Positions 1 through 7,804 of a stretch of 47,296 bases of DNA are shown here, piece by piece. This DNA comes from Candidatus Jettenia ecosi (GTDB taxonomy: Bacteria > Planctomycetota > Brocadiia > Brocadiales > Brocadiaceae), in NCBI GenBank assembly GCA_005524015.1, contig SULG01000020.1:1-47296 (forward strand). The letters run 5' to 3'. Position numbers and translations under genes: made by a program. The notes beneath the pieces are model-generated. The model had not been told where the DNA came from, made no database searches, and saw only the letters and a list, made by a program, of their open reading frames with translations. Position 1 is the first letter of the stretch. Every line of letters starts with the position of its first letter.

Positions 1-190
1 TAGTGAATGCTTTAGAAAAGGGGGAAATCCCTCGTTCCTCCTTTTTCTACACTTATCCTTCTTCCCCCCTTTTTTAAAGGGGGGCAGGGGGGATTAGAGG
101 GGAATATGGACACACGTTGTTCTTTTTCCAAGGAGATACCGCCTTTTTTATGGAACACTATTCTTGGCTTGATGCGTATGGGGTGGACCA
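1..190 (+). repeat. G/C-run dispersed repeat, copy A
   Basis: Runs of C and G flanking TTTAAA-type centres (about 65-100) are followed by a conserved tail with a Phe/Ser-rich pseudo-ORF and a GATGCGTATGGGG-like end. The same order of blocks recurs at 19723-20066 on this strand and at 39045-39235 on the opposite strand, so this is a dispersed repeat about 190-340 bp long. The open frames on both strands here are translations of the repeat, not genes. The left end is cut by the window edge. Confidence 0.75.
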
Positions 191-423
191 GTGTCGGGGA
201 AATAGGTATTTTACGTCGCCGAAAGGTCTCATTTGCTCTTTCTTCGTGCACTTCGTGGTTTACCTTGCTTCTCCCTTCGCTCCCTACCCAACGTGTAGAT
301 AAGGATAAATTTAGAAAAGCATCATGGAGAGTATCCATAAATACATTCTATTAAAAATATATCTCAAATGATGCGCTTAAAATAATTTGAGTATTTTTGG
401 CAAAAATATTTTTCTTATTTTCC
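191..423. other. intergenic, no gene seen
   Basis: This stretch holds a decayed block of the TTCGTGGT class (about 243-262: cttcgtgcacttcgtggttt) that recurs near 4440-4480, 29400-29430 and 29932-29965. It is followed by AT-rich DNA. No ORF with a ribosome site or family similarity is visible. Confidence 0.5.
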
Positions 424-452
424 TTGACAGAGAAACCAATCAATGTTATATA
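424..452 (+). promoter_or_regulatory. sigma70-type promoter upstream of wecA-like gene
   Basis: A perfect -35 TTGACA lies at 424-429 and a -10 TATATA at 447-452, with a 17-bp spacer. The predicted start is near 459. It points toward the transferase gene at 840, which implies an unusually long leader of about 380 nt. Confidence 0.55.
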
Positions 453-839
453 AAGTGCCAAATTTCAGCAGCACGCAGCAATACAATACCGGTTTGTCTG
501 AGAGATTATGCAATTTGAAGTGAGGAGTTTTGAAAGTTCTTTGAAGTGTTGTTAAAAAGTATCATCTTACCATTGAACTGTCTACTGTTTGAGGAATCGT
601 GTCTTGTGAATGAAGGTTTTTATCTTTCGGTATCTTTGCAGGATGCTTGCGCATAGTTATTTTGCCTCAAAATAATCAAGCAGTTTACTTCTGTGGCTTA
701 CTTATGAAACATGTATCATGTATCCGGGAAGAGAGGTTAATTATGGTGTGAATATCGATGTGGAAAGTGTTGATGTGCAGTAAATTGAGCTTACCTTTTA
801 TTATACCTTAAAACATTTTCTATGATATTTTAACAAACA
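453..839 (+). other. long 5' leader of the wecA-like gene
   Basis: About 380 nt lie between the predicted promoter and the first gene. I see only very short possible ORFs, for example 508-555, which would encode 15 residues. There is no recognisable riboswitch and no JUMPstart/ops GGCGGTAG element. It could carry a small RNA or a leader regulator, but nothing proves this. Confidence 0.3.
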
Positions 840-1898
840 ATGATATTTTTAATTTCTTTGACTTCGCTCGTTATAACTCTCGTTATTCTGCCAGGCCTTT
901 CCAATGTCGCACCTAAAATAGGGTTAATGGATTTACCCCATAAGAGAAAAATCCACATGAGCCCTAAGCCTCTTGTCGGCGGGCTTGGAATCTTCATAGC
1001 CTTTTTTATTTGTTCCCTCTTATTTATTTCCCTTTCAAACCTGAGAGGATTTTATGTAGGCCTTATTGTCCTTGTTATTACCGGATTTATCGATGATTTC
1101 AAAGGATTGAATCATCGATGGAAGTTTGCAGCACAAACATTTTCAGCAATCCTTATGATGTATTTTAGTAAAACGGTTCTTGTCTCTTGCGGGAACCTCC
1201 TTTCACTCGGTCCAGTCCATCTCGGCATTCTTGCAATTCCCATTACCATATTCTGTGTGGTAGGCGTTATAAATGCAATGAACATGATCGATGGTATTGA
1301 TGGCCTTGCAGGCGGCATTTCCTTTATAACCCTTATATCATTTGCCATTCTCTCTTACATAAACCATCAGAAAGAGTTGATGTTGCTGAGTATAGCCTTG
1401 AGTGGCGCTGTTGTTGGTTTCCTGAAATACAATTGGCATCCTTCTAAACTGTTTATGGGAGATATAGGAAGCGGTTCTCTTGGTTTTACTATCGCCTTTC
1501 TCGCCATAGCCATAACACAGAAGCACCACACCCATGTTTCACCTATGGTTCCCGTGCTTGTATTGGCTGTACCGATCGTTGATACCTTAACGGTTATGAT
1601 TAAACGAAAGTTAAAAAACAAAAGTCCATTTCATGCAGGCAAAGACCATATCCATCATATCCTGTTAAGAATGGGTTTTCAGAAAGGGACAACCGTTAAG
1701 ATAATTCTTTTCGCATCATCACTCTTTGCTATTCTGGGAATTTTTTGTGCAATCATGAAAATCCCGGATTACTACCTGTTCTTTATATTCTTCACCTATT
1801 TCATCCTCTATTTCTCATCCTCATTCTTTGTAAAAGAACTTTATCTATACAAAATGAAATTCACAAAGAGGATTGGCTTAGCTCATGGCTCAAAATAA
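840..1898 (+). CDS. wecA: WecA/MraY-family undecaprenyl-phosphate sugar-1-phosphate transferase
   Basis: This is a polytopic inner-membrane enzyme of 352 residues. The family moves a sugar-1-phosphate (usually GlcNAc-1-P from UDP-GlcNAc) onto undecaprenyl phosphate, the first membrane step of O-antigen, capsule or teichoic-acid synthesis. Visible family motifs are the N-terminal D31-LPHKRKIHMSPKPLVGG stretch, D85-D86 of the Mg/catalytic region, NAMNMIDGIDG at 145-154, FMGDIGSG at 205-212 and the His-rich KDHIHH at 268-273. These fit WecA/TagO better than MraY, which is normally linked to mur genes. The ATG is fixed by a stop just upstream in a competing frame, and the ribosome site is weak. 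It lies next to, but opposite in direction from, the polysaccharide locus at 2.2-19 kb, for which it is the likely initiating enzyme. A MITE-like element begins 65 bp after the stop. The exact sugar is not deducible. Confidence 0.88.
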   Translation: MIFLISLTSLVITLVILPGLSNVAPKIGLMDLPHKRKIHMSPKPLVGGLGIFIAFFICSLLFISLSNLRGFYVGLIVLVITGFIDDFKGLNHRWKFAAQTFSAILMMYFSKTVLVSCGNLLSLGPVHLGILAIPITIFCVVGVINAMNMIDGIDGLAGGISFITLISFAILSYINHQKELMLLSIALSGAVVGFLKYNWHPSKLFMGDIGSGSLGFTIAFLAIAITQKHHTHVSPMVPVLVLAVPIVDTLTVMIKRKLKNKSPFHAGKDHIHHILLRMGFQKGTTVKIILFASSLFAILGIFCAIMKIPDYYLFFIFFTYFILYFSSSFFVKELYLYKMKFTKRIGLAHGSK

Positions 1899-1963
1899 TA
1901 ACGAAGTCAGCAATATATACTTTCCTAAAATTCGTTATATATTTAGTATTTCACTTGTCCATT

Positions 1964-2196
1964 TATAGCATCCAATAGATAAAACCGAACAAAATATGGC
2001 GCAAGTTGAGTCTTTGGTTATATGCTGGTATAGGGAACGTTACGGAATCCTTAAAAATGTCATTGCGAGGGTTTTTTCCGAAGCAATCTCTTCTGAAACT
2101 TGTAAAGGATTGCTTCGGAAAAAACCCTCGCAATGACTGGCGGGATAGTCTTTCCTCTGTTGAGGATATGTTCGTTTTCATCCTTGAAATACTATA
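1964..2196. mobile_element. MITE-like element, copy 1 (233 bp)
   Basis: The termini are imperfect inverted repeats that begin TATAG(C/T)AT and run to a GAACA block, about 28 bp each side. The interior holds a perfect 30-bp inverted repeat (gtcattgcgaggg outward, ending in gaagcaatc) that would form a long hairpin. Four more copies lie at 4260, 19492, 22835 and 29987. The TA at each outer edge suggests a TA target duplication, as in Tc1/mariner or IS630 relatives. There is no transposase. The right end overlaps the 3' end of the GH20-like gene and provides its stop codon. Confidence 0.8.
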
Positions 2197-3568
2197 ATTG
2201 TCGTCTATGCTTTGTATCCCAAAAGGTATTAGCCGACGTTTGTATTATTTTTTTTAAAGCATTAAAATCACCTCTTAATGAAGCTAACCATGTTGTAGCA
2301 ATCATACCTTCCGCATTTGGGGACATATTGATAATATAACGACTAAAATTTCTTATTGTCTTCTCTTTCTTCCAGGTAGCGCCAAGTACTTTATGACCTG
2401 TTTTTACAAATGATAAGGCTGACGGGAAATCAGACTGCTCATCAAAATAATGCCAATCACAAATAACTATGTCTCTGGGAATTTTGCCTCTTAAGGAAGA
2501 ATAACCTTTAATACCATGGAGATGTCTGGCAAGCATCGTCGGAAACTCCTTTGGAGCTATAAGCATATCCCCCCACATCCATGTCTTAATACCCCGATTT
2601 TTAAGATGTTTATGCAAATATTGTACATCAGCAAGAAAAAGATGCCTGGGTAACGGTACTTCACCCTTACGAAGCCACTTCTTGCTAGATACTGGGCTAA
2701 GACCAGCTAACTCATCATGCCCTATATGAAATGCTTTTGGGTTAATTAAGTCTATTACTTCATCAATCATTGGTAATATAGTATCATATGTATCTTTATT
2801 TTGAGGATCATAGGTAGCTTGATTATACATAAGATGCGGGTAAAATATTTTGAGCAATTTATTTTGATGGGTAAGTAATTTTATCTCTGGTATGACATCA
2901 AGCCCGTTTTCTCTGGCAAATCTCACTACATCTAAAAATTCTTCCTTTGTCCAGGCATCCGCGCTTGCTAACTGCTCCATGGTATTAAAGCGAACATTAT
3001 CTTTTATAAAAATTATCAAGGTATTATAATGACCAAATCGTGCTAATTTTATCTGTTCTTTCATAGCTTCTGGCCTTAACCCTTTTATAATTACTAAATG
3101 AAGGGCACGAACCTTCATATCAGGCCAATCAGCGATCTTCCCTTTTTTGATTTTTCCCTCGTTTTCCCTTACCAATGCCTCAAAAAAAGTTAAACCATGC
3201 AATGCGCCTAAATAATCCTTCCCTGTAATTACTATTTCACGGGAAGATATTTTTATTGTGTAGCCCTCATAATACCTTAATGCTTTTGTTTGTCGATTTG
3301 GTAATATTTTAACTACGACATCTATAGTATTTTCTTGTGAATCTAAACTCTTTAAGTAATTTTCTATCTCAAGTACCGCGGATTCAAAGCGATACCTAAA
3401 GTAGACAGGCATAATTAACCGGCTATTTGAGCCTACTTTAATATCATTATCTTCAAAATTGCTTTGCTTTGGAGAGGGGACAATGATCTGTTCGGATAAT
3501 GCAATGCCTCTGCATAAGAATAAGAAGAAAAGTAAAGAGGCGAAAGAGCTTATCATTTTATAACTCAT
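2192..3568 (-). CDS. exported GH20-like glycoside hydrolase, paralogue 1
   Basis: The protein is 458 residues with a signal peptide at about 1-26. An N-terminal alpha/beta domain ends in the GALHGLTFFEALV stretch (121-133) that typically precedes a GH20 barrel. The barrel carries H281-I-G-H-D285-E286, matching the HxGxDE catalytic motif of beta-N-acetylhexosaminidases, and a Trp-rich WMWGDM at 330-335. In GH20 enzymes the Asp orients the substrate acetamido group and the Glu is the acid. The residue before DE is His, where classical family members usually have Gly or Ala. The probable role is trimming amino-sugar polymers in the periplasm or outside the cell. A paralogue sits at 7794-9176 in the same locus. 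Compared with it, this protein has five extra C-terminal residues (HRRQL), and the stop codon lies within the end of the MITE-like element. The substrate is unknown. Confidence 0.75.
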   Translation of the reverse strand: MSYKMISSFASLLFFLFLCRGIALSEQIIVPSPKQSNFEDNDIKVGSNSRLIMPVYFRYRFESAVLEIENYLKSLDSQENTIDVVVKILPNRQTKALRYYEGYTIKISSREIVITGKDYLGALHGLTFFEALVRENEGKIKKGKIADWPDMKVRALHLVIIKGLRPEAMKEQIKLARFGHYNTLIIFIKDNVRFNTMEQLASADAWTKEEFLDVVRFARENGLDVIPEIKLLTHQNKLLKIFYPHLMYNQATYDPQNKDTYDTILPMIDEVIDLINPKAFHIGHDELAGLSPVSSKKWLRKGEVPLPRHLFLADVQYLHKHLKNRGIKTWMWGDMLIAPKEFPTMLARHLHGIKGYSSLRGKIPRDIVICDWHYFDEQSDFPSALSFVKTGHKVLGATWKKEKTIRNFSRYIINMSPNAEGMIATTWLASLRGDFNALKKIIQTSANTFWDTKHRRQL

Positions 3569-4259
3569 GTATCACCTCAGAATTTGGGTAAAATATTTTT
3601 TTGTCCATTTACTAATTTATGCTTGATTTTTGAATACATTGTATGTTTGGTTTTTGTTCTTTGTAAAATCAAAAGACATACCATAAAGTCGGATTGTATT
3701 TTACCTGGTAAAGATGTTATCTTGTTGAAAGTATTTATAAATTTGAGATAAGTCACGTGTACACAGATATTTAAATTTAGACATGTTACTATTTCATGTC
3801 TATTCTATTAAAACTTCTTACTTTTGATTAATTATTATATAAATACCTATGGTTATTATAGTTAAATTTAATTTTTTTATTTTCGAACAAAATATAAAGT
3901 ATCATCCCAAGAAGAGAACAAAAGATGCTTAAACAAAAATGATAACATGTGAAATATCACATAAGTGTGTCGTTACAAGAATGTGACATGCTACACTGCG
4001 TTATGCAGAAAGGAGAAAAAAGTGAGGTGTACCCATTTGTCAAGACAATATTTTGATAAAAATAAGATAAAATTTATTTTATCTACATGATATTAAATTG
4101 AATGGCAGGGAAACGGAGTGGAGCGTAGCGGAGTTTCCCTGCCATTCCACCATGTGCTTGAAACTCTGTTCCTCAAATCAAAGAGTTTCCTATGTCACCC
4201 TTTCGGGGTTTAAAGGCTTTTTTCTGTTTTTTTCTATAATCATGACATCCCTACGGGAT
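3569..4259. other. intergenic, AT-rich, one strong palindrome
   Basis: No gene is visible. The first half is very AT-rich. At 3947-3962 a small dyad (ATGTGA-AATA-TCACAT) resembles a regulator half-site pair, but its spacer is 4 rather than the 6 of CRP sites. A long hairpin lies at 4100-4147, listed separately. The rest, about 4165-4259, is low-complexity sequence leading into MITE copy 2. Confidence 0.5.
4100..4147. repeat. 15-bp perfect inverted repeat
   Basis: The arms 4100-4114 (gaatggcagggaaac) and 4133-4147 are exact reverse complements around an 18-nt loop. No T-run follows, so it is not an obvious Rho-independent terminator. It looks like another dispersed palindrome and may block transcription between the two flanking minus-strand genes. 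Confidence 0.65.
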
Positions 4260-4446
4260 TATAGTATCCAATAGATGAAACCGAACAGAATAGGGAGAAA
4301 GTTGAGTCTTTGGCTCATAGGTAAGTGTATGAAATGGAGAGGATTCCTAACATGTCATTGCGAGGGGTAGAGACGCAAAATCTTGCGTCTGTACAGAAGA
4401 GATTGCTTCGGAAAAGACACTCGCAATGACAGACAGGATAATCTTT
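4260..4446. mobile_element. MITE-like element, copy 2, right end lost and carrying a second repeat
   Basis: The left terminus (TATAGTATCCAATAGATG) and the tgtcattgcgagg arm match the other copies. The middle of the hairpin has been invaded by the GTAGAGACGC palindrome at 4367-4394, which occurs independently at 19114 and 25605. The right terminal repeat is missing, and the sequence passes into a TTCGTGTGCTTCGTGG-type block up to about 4490. The remainder to 4711 has no recognised feature. This is a nested, decayed copy. Confidence 0.7.
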
Positions 4447-4711
4447 CTTCGTGTTTTTCGTGTGCTTCGTGGTGTTGATGTTTTAAAGATGTGGGTGATG
4501 TGGGTAAGGATAAGAACAGAAGGGGCACGTTGCCATGCCTGTTATCATCCCCGAGGTTGAGATTGATGTGTTTTCATTCGAATAGTAGCAAGGGCAGGCA
4601 AAAGAGTTTTATTTTCGATGAACTTGCCGGGTCCTGGTGAATTCCGAAAGGATATATGACATCAGAAATCTCAATTCATCTTACATGAGATTTTGGGATA
4701 GCTTCTAAATA

Positions 4712-5611
4712 TTAAACATGCTGGAACTTTTTATCTTCAACAGGAAGATAACTCTCTATTAACTTCTTAGTCTCTTTTATATGCTGGCCGCTAGAAGCGC
4801 CAAAGACTATCGTTTTAATATTAGACAGATTATGAATATATTCAACTGCTTCACTTGGTTTAATAGCGCCTGAAGCAAAAATTGACATTGCAACAGGGCG
4901 AAATTGCTTTTCACGTATGGTCTTCTCGTATGATGAAATATCAGGGTTCATAAAATAGCCGATTTTATTGATTGAAGAACAAATAATAGGATTTTCTATG
5001 CCGCAATCGAGTAAAAAGTTGCATAATTTTGGCAAGTTCATAGTAATAAATCCTGGTTCAGCCGAATATTTTTCTCTTATATAGTTAACATAACCAATAA
5101 AAATTTCTTTTACCCCCAATCCAAGTAAAAGATCAGTAATCACATTTTGCAAAAAGACAACTTTTATATTCAATCCATGAAATATCTTCATCTCGGTATC
5201 TATCAAAAGTTGCATCACCTTGATACTATCTCTATCAAAAAGAGTAAAACTCCCTTTGACCAATAAACCAAAAATATCCTTTGCTGAATTTTCGGAAATA
5301 ATAATATCCTTTACAGCATTAAAGATCCCTTTTTCATTTACCAGATCAGCATATTTATGTGGGTAAGGGATAGATGGATACAGTCTCAAATCGGCATACC
5401 GCGCTGAGTTTTTACGAAGATAGGAGCAAATATCTTTCGCTCTTTCATTTGTATTAAGCATGAAAGCCCTGATACCGCAATCATATGCAGCATCAATAAC
5501 ATTGATAATGGCTTTTAAATCATAAAATTTTTCTGATAACGCCTGTGCCTTTTCTTCAGACATATGGTTAATCCCGAAAAATTGATTGTCGCCTAAAATA
5601 ATCCTATCCAT
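4712..5611 (-). CDS. unrecognised TIM-barrel-like protein of the polysaccharide locus
   Basis: The protein is 299 residues from the ATG chosen here. An upstream in-frame ATG at 5632 would add seven residues and overlap the previous gene further. The chosen ATG shares TAATG with the stop of the preceding oxidoreductase gene and has GGAG about 11 nt upstream, so the two are translationally coupled. There is no signal peptide or membrane segment. Alternating beta/alpha segments, an N-terminal LGDNQFFG motif and a C-terminal FGASSGQHIKE stretch resemble an aldo/keto-reductase-like barrel, but I cannot identify the canonical D-Y-K-H tetrad. A role in sugar-nucleotide or glycan modification is inferred only from position. 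Confidence 0.55.
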   Translation of the reverse strand: MDRIILGDNQFFGINHMSEEKAQALSEKFYDLKAIINVIDAAYDCGIRAFMLNTNERAKDICSYLRKNSARYADLRLYPSIPYPHKYADLVNEKGIFNAVKDIIISENSAKDIFGLLVKGSFTLFDRDSIKVMQLLIDTEMKIFHGLNIKVVFLQNVITDLLLGLGVKEIFIGYVNYIREKYSAEPGFITMNLPKLCNFLLDCGIENPIICSSINKIGYFMNPDISSYEKTIREKQFRPVAMSIFASGAIKPSEAVEYIHNLSNIKTIVFGASSGQHIKETKKLIESYLPVEDKKFQHV

Positions 5612-6633
5612 TATTTTTTTATCTCCATACAATTATTGAAAATCTCTTCCATAACAATGTCTGTCTTTAATGCCTCGGCAAAATTGGAGGTATTATTAGC
5701 ACGTTTTTTCTCAATAAAGTCAACAAAATAGCTTAATTGACGACTAAATTCATTACCTCTCACATAGAAATGAACACCCTCTGCACAATCAGTAATGTAA
5801 CGCGTATTCCAACCCGTATGGAATGTATGAGACTCGTCGGATTCTTTTAAAAAAACTTTATAGGCATGTTTATCAGCTACAATTTTTCCCTTCTTCCCGC
5901 AAATCTCTATCCTGTTCGTTGGTTTACGATATGATAACTCACTCCAGTTAACCAGGATATTCCCGACACACCTATTATCATAAATGAATGTGGAGGAAAC
6001 AAGGTCTTCTACATCAGAAGAAAAAATGCTCTGGAGAACATTGCCAATAACTTTGTTTGGTTGACCAATGAGGTAAACAACAAGATCTATGCAATGCGAG
6101 GCAAATTCATACATACATCCGCCGCCAAGATTCCTGTTGCTTCTCCAACTGGATTTGGAATCCTTTGATACCGTACAACCGAACATTTCAAAGGTAAAAT
6201 TCTTTATTTCACCAATTAATCCCTCGTCCAATAATTGTTTTACTTGCATAAAAACCTCATTAAACCTATTCACATATCCTACCTGGTTAACCAACGATCT
6301 ACCATTAAGGAGTCGCAATATCTCATTCCCTTGTACGGAGCTTGTTGCCAGTGGTTTTTCCACAAAGATATGCAGGTTATTGGCAATCGCAGCTTTTATA
6401 ATTTCAGCATGTGAATCTGTTGGAGTAGAAATAACAACAAAATCCAGGCCGGACTCTTGTATCATTTTGTCATAATCAGAAAACGTGTTTACCCCAACAT
6501 ATTTTTTAAAAAAGTTTAGTATAGTCTTCGATTGATCACAAATAGCCACTGTCTTGACTGATGGATGGGCATTCAAAATTGAAAAATGGGTAATACCCAT
6601 TCTCCCCATCCCGATAAAACCAGCTTTGAGCAT
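5611..6633 (-). CDS. Gfo/Idh/MocA-family NAD(P)-dependent sugar oxidoreductase
   Basis: The protein is 340 residues. The ATG at 6633 is preferred over an upstream one at 6666 because AAGGAG lies about 11 nt before it and the Rossmann strand then begins at residue 3. The N-terminal dinucleotide fold shows GMGRMG (G8-x-G10-x-x-G13). The family signature EKP is at 92-94, and the C-terminal alpha/beta domain contains H180-C-I-D183, the His/Asp pair usual in the active site. Members oxidise or epimerise sugars or sugar nucleotides, or reduce biliverdin and similar substrates. Here the neighbours are glycosyltransferases and a translationally coupled barrel protein, so a precursor sugar for the polysaccharide is the likely substrate. 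The exact sugar is unknown. Confidence 0.82.
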   Translation of the reverse strand: MLKAGFIGMGRMGITHFSILNAHPSVKTVAICDQSKTILNFFKKYVGVNTFSDYDKMIQESGLDFVVISTPTDSHAEIIKAAIANNLHIFVEKPLATSSVQGNEILRLLNGRSLVNQVGYVNRFNEVFMQVKQLLDEGLIGEIKNFTFEMFGCTVSKDSKSSWRSNRNLGGGCMYEFASHCIDLVVYLIGQPNKVIGNVLQSIFSSDVEDLVSSTFIYDNRCVGNILVNWSELSYRKPTNRIEICGKKGKIVADKHAYKVFLKESDESHTFHTGWNTRYITDCAEGVHFYVRGNEFSRQLSYFVDFIEKKRANNTSNFAEALKTDIVMEEIFNNCMEIKK

Positions 6634-6685
6634 TTTTAACAATTCTCCTTTTATACGTATCTCCAAATACCTTTGTAAAAAGGTG

Positions 6686-7804
6686 TTAATGAAAGGCAGC
6701 GGGTTTTAGAACTTTTTCCATAGCTTTCAAATACCCTTCAGAAACTTCTATCCAATTGTAGCACGTTCCTATTTTATCTTTATTTTTTTTAATAAATTCA
6801 CACCGGGCATCTTCTCTATAATTATTAATGAGAGAAGAAACTTCCTCTGCGTTTCTAAAGTAGAATCCATTCCTCTCTAATACATATCTATTAAATATAT
6901 TATCATGTGCCGCTATGTATGCATTTGATGCCATGGCCTCCAATAAAGATGGATTTGTTCCCCCACAGGAATGACCATGAAAATATAGCTTAGAGAACCA
7001 TCTCAGCGAACTTAATATCTCATAATTGTAAATTCCACCTACAAATCTTACCTTTGGATGCTCTCTGTATTTCTTCTTAAGAAATTTGCCATAGTTATCC
7101 GAATGATTTCCAATAACAATAAACGGCTCATTCGCCTTTGACAAAACATATCCATCTAATATCATCTCAATATTATTATCCGGTTGAAACCTTGCAACGA
7201 GTATAAAATAGTTATATTTTTCTACTCCATACTCCTCCAAAAATTCCTCTTTTGGATTATAAAAAAGCTCCGCCCCGTATGGTATATAAAGGCTTTCTCT
7301 TCCATATTCCTTGAAAAGATAATCCTGAATGCCGGGGTTGTCTGCAATGAGAGCGTCACTCTTTTCAACTGCAAGTTTTTCGCAATATTTGATTATTCTC
7401 TTTGTAAGAGCATTCCACTTACTCCGTTTCCATTCAAGTCCAGCCACGTTTGTAATTATTTTCGACCTGCTCTTTCGCTTTAAATTATAAAAAAAAGAGC
7501 TTACTGAGTAACCTAATTCAAAAACAATATCAAACTCCTCTTTTAAAGCATCTTTCAAAGACAGGTAATCAAAAATAAAGGTGCCGAAAGACTTAAATTT
7601 TTTTTCGTTTGAAGAGATGCGCTTTATTTTTACTCCATTCCACTCATCCTTTTTATAGAAATGTTCGGAAGGATTATACACCGTAACATCCTGTCCTTTT
7701 TGGACAAAATACGATGAAATCTTTTCAGCGCATTGCTCAAACCCGCCGTAATTATTCGGAATTCCCCGGGTTCCTAATATTGCTACACGAATCCTATTTT
7801 GCAT
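6686..7804 (-). CDS. DUF1972-type GT4 glycosyltransferase
   Basis: The protein is 372 residues with a GT-B fold and no signal peptide. The N-terminal domain begins with the DUF1972 hallmark GTRGIPNNYGGFE (11-23). The C-terminal donor-binding half contains FHGHSCGGTNPSLLEAM, where the Glu lies in the sugar-nucleotide site of retaining GT4 enzymes. Related proteins include rhamnosyl- and other transferases of O-antigen clusters, which fits the rfbA/rfbC genes upstream. The start overlaps the last codons of the preceding GH20-like gene by 11 nt, implying cotranscription. A paralogue with the same motifs is at 31764-32897. Donor and acceptor are not deducible. Confidence 0.82.
   Translation of the reverse strand: MQNRIRVAILGTRGIPNNYGGFEQCAEKISSYFVQKGQDVTVYNPSEHFYKKDEWNGVKIKRISSNEKKFKSFGTFIFDYLSLKDALKEEFDIVFELGYSVSSFFYNLKRKSRSKIITNVAGLEWKRSKWNALTKRIIKYCEKLAVEKSDALIADNPGIQDYLFKEYGRESLYIPYGAELFYNPKEEFLEEYGVEKYNYFILVARFQPDNNIEMILDGYVLSKANEPFIVIGNHSDNYGKFLKKKYREHPKVRFVGGIYNYEILSSLRWFSKLYFHGHSCGGTNPSLLEAMASNAYIAAHDNIFNRYVLERNGFYFRNAEEVSSLINNYREDARCEFIKKNKDKIGTCYNWIEVSEGYLKAMEKVLKPAAFH

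Noticed and set aside
12-354. Overlapping ORFs of 108, 82 and 61 residues at the left edge
   Set aside because: They lie in the G/C-run repeat found three times in the window.
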